A DNA stretch of 64,000 bases from Heterostelium album PN500 (Eukaryota > Evosea > Eumycetozoa > Acytosteliales > Acytosteliaceae): NCBI RefSeq assembly GCF_000004825.1, contig NW_008805089.1:1240001-1304000 (forward strand). Reading direction: 5' to 3'. Positions 58,326 through 64,000 of this stretch are shown piece by piece. A program made the translations under genes and the position numbers. Numbering within the stretch: the first letter of the stretch is position 1; each line of letters begins with the position of its first letter. The notes under the pieces are model-generated. The model was not told where the DNA came from, made no database searches, and worked only from the letters and a program-made list of their open reading frames with translations.

Positions 58326-60270
58326 TTTCTAAATAAAATATTATTAAAAATAAATCCAAGTTTATAAATTTTTGTACAAATATATTCTTTAAGAAATATA
58401 TAGGTCCTAAAGAAATAGGTAAAAAATCAATTTATTTTTCATATTTTCTTTCTATTAGGTTTCTCATTATTAAAATATTTGAAATATAAATTTGTTCAAA
58501 AAATTAAACTTGAAAAATAAATTAAACTTATTAGTTAAAGACTTTTGAAAAATAATAAAAGAACTATTTTTTAAAATATTTTTTATAAACTTTTAGTTAA
58601 TAATTAAAATTGGAATAATATTTAATATAGAATTTATGTTTTTTTAAAATTTACTTTAAATATATTGTATCATTAATTTATTAATTGAGAATTACTTTAT
58701 CAGGATTGAAATATTTGTGATATTTTTAAAAAATCAAATAGTTTTGAATATCATGTATGTTTATAGAGATAAAAATAGAATTGATACAATGATTTATTTT
58801 GTTTCGTATTGTACAATGGTGTGGTTAACTTTTTTTATGCAAAAAAATGAATGTTCATTTGAATACAAATTCGTATACGAATTATCATATCCTTTATCAA
58901 GATATATAATTAAAAAAATATTAAAAAATAAATATTACACTTTTTATAATAAAGACAATTGTTAAAATATATTTTTTTACAATCTATTATCATAATATTT
59001 ATTTTTATATATTATATAAATAATTATATTAGAGGTAACTTTTAAAATTATTCTTATTTATTTATCTATCATTTTTAATTCTATTCTTTTTTTTAAAGCA
59101 TATATTTTTTTTTTTTTTTATAAAAGAATATGTTGTTTTATAATATCTTTTGATCCATTATTATATATAATTTTATAAGTTTTTATTTGTTAGAAATTTA
59201 TAAATGTAATTCATTTTTATCATCCATTGACATAAGTCATTCGTAGTTCTATTTGATACTTCAATCGTTATAATCTATCTACAGATTCTATTGACTTTTC
59301 TAGCTATTCAGGTAGGATTAAATAAAAATAAAAAATAGAATAGTATGTTATTGGTAGATTGAATTAATATAAAAAAAAATCATAAATATTTTAATCTATT
59401 CCAATATTTACTTAATAGAATCTATTTAATACTCATCAAATATTTACCACTGCATTTCTAATTTTGACATTATCATTGGATTTTTTTTTGTTTTTGTTTG
59501 AGAGATGTCACTTTAATTTTAATACCAACACCACATCACACCACTACCACAATCATATTCATCATTAGCAATCTAAATAATAAACTAAACTCTACTCTAG
59601 AAGTAACCACACACCAATAAACTTCTAAATAAGTGTCATTGTAAAGACACCCTATAGAAAATAAAACACATTGTCTCATTGTAAATTTAGTGGCGAATCG
59701 TCTTTATCATAATTTGGTTTACCAGAGAGAAATGTACAATTAACAACATTCTGTCTGTTGAACACATACTAAAGCGTCAAACAATTTGTGTGTGTTTTGT
59801 TTGTTTGGTTTGTTTGTTTGTTTGTCTGTTTGTATTAAGTAAAGATCATGACTTCGAAATCAATAACCTTACTAAAATAATACTACTATTTAGTGTTTGA
59901 GCATTCTATTCCTGGTGTTAAACAATCATTATAAACAGATCATATATATATATATATAATATTATTATTCTATTTACTTAAAATATGTATTATTATTTAT
60001 AATCACAATACAATCTTTGACAATCCATCCATTTCGTTTGTTTGTTTTTTAATATTACTTTTTTATAAATACTAAATACACCTTTTGGGTGTAGTAAAGT
60101 GTATTATAGATTATTTATATATCATTAAACTATTTATTATTAATTGTATTTTTTTTTTTTTTTTGTAAACTATTTTATTTTATATCTGTCTATAAAGATA
60201 CTAATCTTTTAATTGTAAAACCTGGTAGGTTTTCAATAGATAAAAACGAAAAATCGATAGCATAAATGAA
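58326..60270. other. Intergenic, 1.9 kb
   Basis: Very AT-rich. Contains TTTG repeats (about 59796-59832), a TA-repeat (59943-59958) and long T runs. The frame at 58717-58965 is Lys/Tyr/Ile-rich and starts without a good context, so it was not accepted. No RNA gene was seen. Confidence 0.5.
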
Positions 60271-61591
60271 ATGCGAGCCATTATTATATATACACCTCGA
60301 TCATTTCCTACTAAATGTGTTTATTTCAAAAAGCTTGGGTAAGTGTAACAAATAAACAGATTGATTAAAAATACTAATAGTACTACTTGATCAATCATTC
60401 CTAAATTTTTGTAGATTATGGTTAATTGTACAACCATGGGTAAAAGAAACTGAAGACTATCCAAGCGAAGAAGAAATTAAGAGAAATGAAAAATTGTAAG
60501 AAAAAAAAAAAAAAAGATTTAAACCTATTTTATATTAATTTCAAATTGTTTTTATATTTATCAACAACAGGGTGTATGCATCGCCAAGTAGTTCATACAA
60601 TTACTCTGGCTCATCTTCATCATCACTTTCATCGTCATCATCAAAAATCAAAAAGAGATCGACTTGGAAATCAAAGTCTTCGCCACCACAGAAACAAGGT
60701 GGCAGCAGTGGCGGTGGATTACACTCTGATTGGTGTTTCAACCAGGATCTCAGTGTCCAATTGCCACCGACACCAACCTACCCACCACCTCACCACTCGT
60801 CATTCTCACATCACAGAAGAACCAAATCGTCGTCACCGTCCAAGCCCACCGGAAACACCGTACCCATCGGTGGTGGTGGTAGTCTAACCTCTAGAAGTCT
60901 AAACACATCGCCTGATCATCGAAAACCACATATCTCCTCGTCTCTAAACAATACACACAGTGATCTGAATGGCACTGTAGTTTCATCGTTTTCAAACACC
61001 TATCCACCACCTCCACATTCACATTCTCATTCACATTCCTATTCACATCCAAATTCAACATCTGGAAATCAATTTAAATTACCACAACAACAACAACAAC
61101 ATATCAAGAGATCATCTCATAGTAGTACACCACTATCAAATATTAATAGTAGTAGTACATCTCTGTCTTCATCTTACTCTTCAAACTCTTCAAAGAAATC
61201 AATGAATTTGCAACAACAACCACAACCACAACAACAACAATTACAATCACAACCAATGAAGAATACATCACCGGTTGGTAAAACTAAAAAGTATTCCAAA
61301 TTGGATATGTCATCGAGTTCTTCTTCATCGATTTCACAGCCACTCTCGCCTTGTACATCGACCAACTCTAATCTTTCATCGTTTTCACCGGCATCCTCTT
61401 CATCTGTTTCCACTACATCGTCGCACTCTTCCAGAAGCAGCAGTAATAGCAGTGGCAGTAGCAGCAGTAGTGGTGGTGTCAAGAGTAGCTGGGGTAGCAG
61501 ATTAATTCGAAGCGTCTCCAACTCTACCAACCATTGCAAATCACCATCTCCATCATATCAGCACTTCCTTGACAATGAAGTTTGTTCTTAA
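60271..61591 (+). CDS. Unknown Ser-rich protein with conserved-looking N-terminus
   Basis: Three exons (60271-60338, 60415-60495, 60571-61591) give 389 aa. The first two small exons encode MRAIIIYTPRSFPTKCVYFK, then LGLWLIVQPWVKETEDYPSE and EEIKRNEKLVYASPS. This is ordinary protein sequence, unlike the remaining 335 residues, which are Ser/Thr/His/Gln-rich and disordered. Splice phases 2 and 2 join without a stop, and the rejoined codons (GG|A, TT|G) give a continuous frame, which is strong support for exons too short to notice alone. No domain or function recognised. The basic Ser/Pro-rich body could be a phosphorylated scaffold. Confidence 0.7.
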
Positions 61592-61872
61592 GGGTTAAAA
61601 ATATCATTTATTATTACAACAACAAATAAAAACAACATTTAATTTATTTTATAAAAAAAAAAAAAATGATCTCAAGAATTTCCCATTTTATAATTTTTCA
61701 TATTTTTTTTTTAATTTTTTAATAACTATCAAATCATTGTTGTTTGATTAATGTTAATATCCAATTTGATAACATATATATAATAATAATAATAACAAGT
61801 AAAATAAAAAGAGATAGAAAATAAAAGTACTACTACTACTACTATCAATAACATAACAAGACAGATAAAGTT

Positions 61873-64000
61873 ATGAGTACTCCTTCAAGAAATAACAAAC
61901 CAAAATATAGTAAGCGAGAATATGAAGCAAAACAAGCGAAACAAGAAGAGTTGCAACAAAAACAACTACAAAAACAACATACAAACAAAAGTGAGAAACA
62001 ACAGATTTTGAAATTGGATAAAGAAGAAGAGTTTAGTCAGTTTGAACTAAAGAAGCAGAAAGCAAATCTTGGTGTAGAAAGTGCAGAGTCGCTCATTCAG
62101 AATAGCTTGGGACATTTTGAAAAAGTAAAGGATATCGATCAATGCTGGCTTCAACAAGAACCATTGCAGTTGCTGGCGTTCCTGCCCACCGATAACTCGA
62201 ATGACAACAACGCAGCAGCCGACGAGCTACTACTGATGCTAAACTCTGACCTCTCTAAACTGTTAAAGATGCGTTACAATGTATTCTGGAGTCACATACT
62301 ACTGAATCAAACGGTGGTCGAGTTTCTCGAGAGTTTTCTTCGGTTTGTGAGTCGTCCGCATCAACCAATCAATCTGTGTGGCACCAACACTGCCAAGGCG
62401 TTGGGTACCGCCGAGTTCCAGCAGTCGAAGCGTGTACTCGAACAACGTGTACTCGCTGTCCTCTCGCGAATGTCATTGCTACAGGAAAAGAATGGACAAT
62501 ATATAGATCGTGACTACTATGCCAAGGCAATCTACGAACGTTCACTATTTGACATATCAAAAATCATCGATATATGCTCTGTTTTTGCAAATCGTTGTCT
62601 ACCAGAAGTCAAATCGATTGTCAATCGTTTGTTTGATAATCAGCCAAAGTTTTATGATGATTTACCTGCTGTCGTTGCTTTACTATCTCGTTCTCTACTT
62701 GAACTTAATCAAAGTATTATTCAAATCGTAAGTGAATACAATAGATCGGTAAAGACCGACGTCGGACTACTTACAAATAAATATTACTTTACTTTTCTTA
62801 CTTTTAGAACAATATCGATTTATTAAAGATTGAAGATGCATGTTCATTCCTGCTGGATATAGTTTATAGTGTCGATTGTTTCTTAAAGGTATTCAGCTAT
62901 GGTTGTCATGCATTCGAGGATAATGATACATTCATTCCGATTATCGTGTATTTCTATGAAAAGTTAATTCCAATTTTCGAGCAATCCGTTGGTGTTCAAT
63001 TAAAGTCACAGCTCAAACCAATCAAGACACATATACTTGGTATCGTTCACAGCATTATTAAGCATTGTCACACCAACAAACTGGATCAACTGGTGAATCT
63101 ACTGAGTGAGCCGTGTGTTGTCTGTGGAAAGAAAGCCAAGGGTGAGCCAAGATTGTCTTACCACGAGGTGTCGAAACGTTTGCTGTCAATGCTCGGTCGC
63201 TTGGTAGAGTACAAGGATTTCGAGAAATCAAGAAGATCCAAACAATTCAATACCTATTTCGAAGTTGTCAATCCCACTTCCATTCTATTTGACTATGAAG
63301 AGAAATCTTCATTCTCTACCAAGCTAATAGAGTTGTCTTGTTTTGATAGTGAAATGTAAGTAGTATCAAAAATTAACATTATTATATTTCATCTTATTAA
63401 TTGTTATTATTTATATGTTTTTTTTTAGTGATAAAGTTAAATTAACTTATTATTTAAATATGATGGGTAGAGAACTACCAAAAGATAAACCAACTAAAAA
63501 TACAATCACATCATCAAAACAATCATCGCCAGTGGCAGTCACCGAAGAAAAGAAACCAAATCCAACCGATCTCCAAAACATTCAGAGTGTAAAAGACATC
63601 TTCCAGGACTGGGGTGATAAGTTTATTTTTAAATGTTTGAAATTCTATAATGACAATGTAGAGAATACAGTCAATGCATTGTTTGAAGATAGTTTACCAT
63701 CACATTTGAAGTCAGTGAATAGATTAGAATCTTTTGCAGTTTCAACATCACCAACCATCAACAACAACAACAACAACCAAACAATTCCTACTGAACAAAC
63801 AAATACAACATCAACAACGACAACAACAACTAATACAACTTCATCAAAGAATATTGATGTAAATAATTTAAGTGTTGAAGTTTACGAGATGTCAATCGGT
63901 AAAAAGTATGATACAGATTAGTTACACAAGTTGAAATTATATTCTAATTCTTTTTATTATTTACAGATCAAACGATAATGTACCAATGACTCGTGACATT
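61873..64000 (+). CDS. ascc2: ASCC2 homologue (CUE-domain ASC-1 complex subunit), 3' end missing
   Basis: Four exons are seen: 61873-62727, 62808-63355, 63429-63905 and from 63967 to the window edge, 638 codons so far. The helical body (IDQCWLQQEPLQLLAFLP ... YNVFWSHILLNQTVVEFLES) fits the ASCC2 N-terminal domain that binds ASCC3. The CUE domain lies at about residues 510-555 (IQSVKDIFQDWGDKFIFKCL ... VENTVNALFEDSLPSHL), matching the ASCC2 pattern ending in LEDxLPxxL. Family role: ubiquitin-binding subunit of the ASC-1/RQT complex, acting in alkylation-damage repair and in rescue of collided ribosomes. A Lys/Gln-rich N-terminus and a Thr/Asn run are dictyostelid additions. The last splice (AA|A) gives KKSNDNVPMTRDI. 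Confidence 0.85.

Noticed and set aside
58717-58965. 82-codon + frame
   Set aside because: Lys/Tyr/Ile/Phe-rich, with codon content of AT-rich spacer and no supporting signals.

Overview
The window reads as nuclear DNA of a dictyostelid social amoeba, but the species is not determined. The evidence is very AT-rich, homopolymer-loaded intergenic DNA, short introns (mostly 60-110 bp, GTAAGT/GTATGT...TAG), Asn/Gln/Thr/Ser homopolymer tracts inside proteins, and dictyostelid-type gene families: a Grl/GABA-B-like receptor with a BMP-type ectodomain, cathepsin-L-like proteases with Ser/Gly/Ala-rich inserts, and EGF-repeat surface proteins. Coding stretches carry many C- and G-ending codons (CTC, TCG, GAG), more than I would expect in D. 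discoideum.

Layout, left to right. 1-508: 5' end of an unknown Asn/Gln-rich protein (minus). 1.9-3.2 kb: oxysterol-binding-related protein (+). 5.6-7.8 kb: class C GPCR (+). 8.2-10.1 kb: Rrp7 rRNA-processing factor (minus). 10.4-11.4 kb: ARL6IP4-like SR protein (+). 11.6-12.4 kb: HINT/HIT protein (minus), divergent from Pescadillo at 12.9-15.3 kb (+). 15.4-16.6 kb: Qa syntaxin (minus). 18.3-19.6 kb: cathepsin-L-like protease (minus). 20.3-22.0 kb: RlmM/FtsJ-like 2'-O-methyltransferase (+). 22.1-22.5 kb: Swi5 (minus). 22.9-23.5 kb: ubiquitin-S27a fusion (minus). 24.7-26.5 kb: glucose-6-phosphate dehydrogenase (+). 26.8-29.1 kb: bromodomain/PHD protein (minus). 29.8-30.95 kb: membrane-anchored protein isoaspartyl methyltransferase (+). 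31.8-33.2 kb: CCR4/nocturnin-type EEP protein (minus). 33.5-39.4 kb: two aquaporin-like paralogues (minus) flanking a small secreted Cys-rich protein (+) and decayed coding-like DNA. 40.4-42.1 kb: second cathepsin-L-like gene (+) with an apparent frame change in its repeat insert; 1.4 kb downstream is an inverted fragment of a related protease 3' end. 43.9-45.7 kb: EGF-repeat surface protein (minus). 46.8-48.9 kb: long-chain polyprenyl synthase Coq1 (minus) with a possible presequence exon. 49.6-53.7 kb: PGAP1/Bst1 GPI-inositol deacylase (minus). 54.7-56.0 kb: RING-like protein (+). 57.6-58.3 kb: small, apparently broken gene (+). 60.3-61.6 kb: Ser-rich unknown (+). 61.9 kb to the end: ASCC2 homologue (+, truncated by the window).

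The genes are mostly unrelated housekeeping genes, as is normal in a eukaryote. Recurrent themes are ribosome biogenesis and quality control (Rrp7, Pescadillo, ubiquitin-S27a, RlmM-like, ASCC2) and membrane or secretory functions (OSBP, syntaxin, PGAP1, aquaporins, Grl receptor). No tRNA, rRNA, CRISPR or intact mobile element was seen. The most unusual material is the aquaporin pair with non-NPA boxes and a 16-nt microexon, the protease 3'-end inverted duplication, the HINT gene with a GC-AG intron and an altered HIT motif, the anchored isoaspartyl methyltransferase, and a 19-bp perfect hairpin at 31.4 kb. Splice sites were placed by eye from phase and consensus. No search or transcript data was available.
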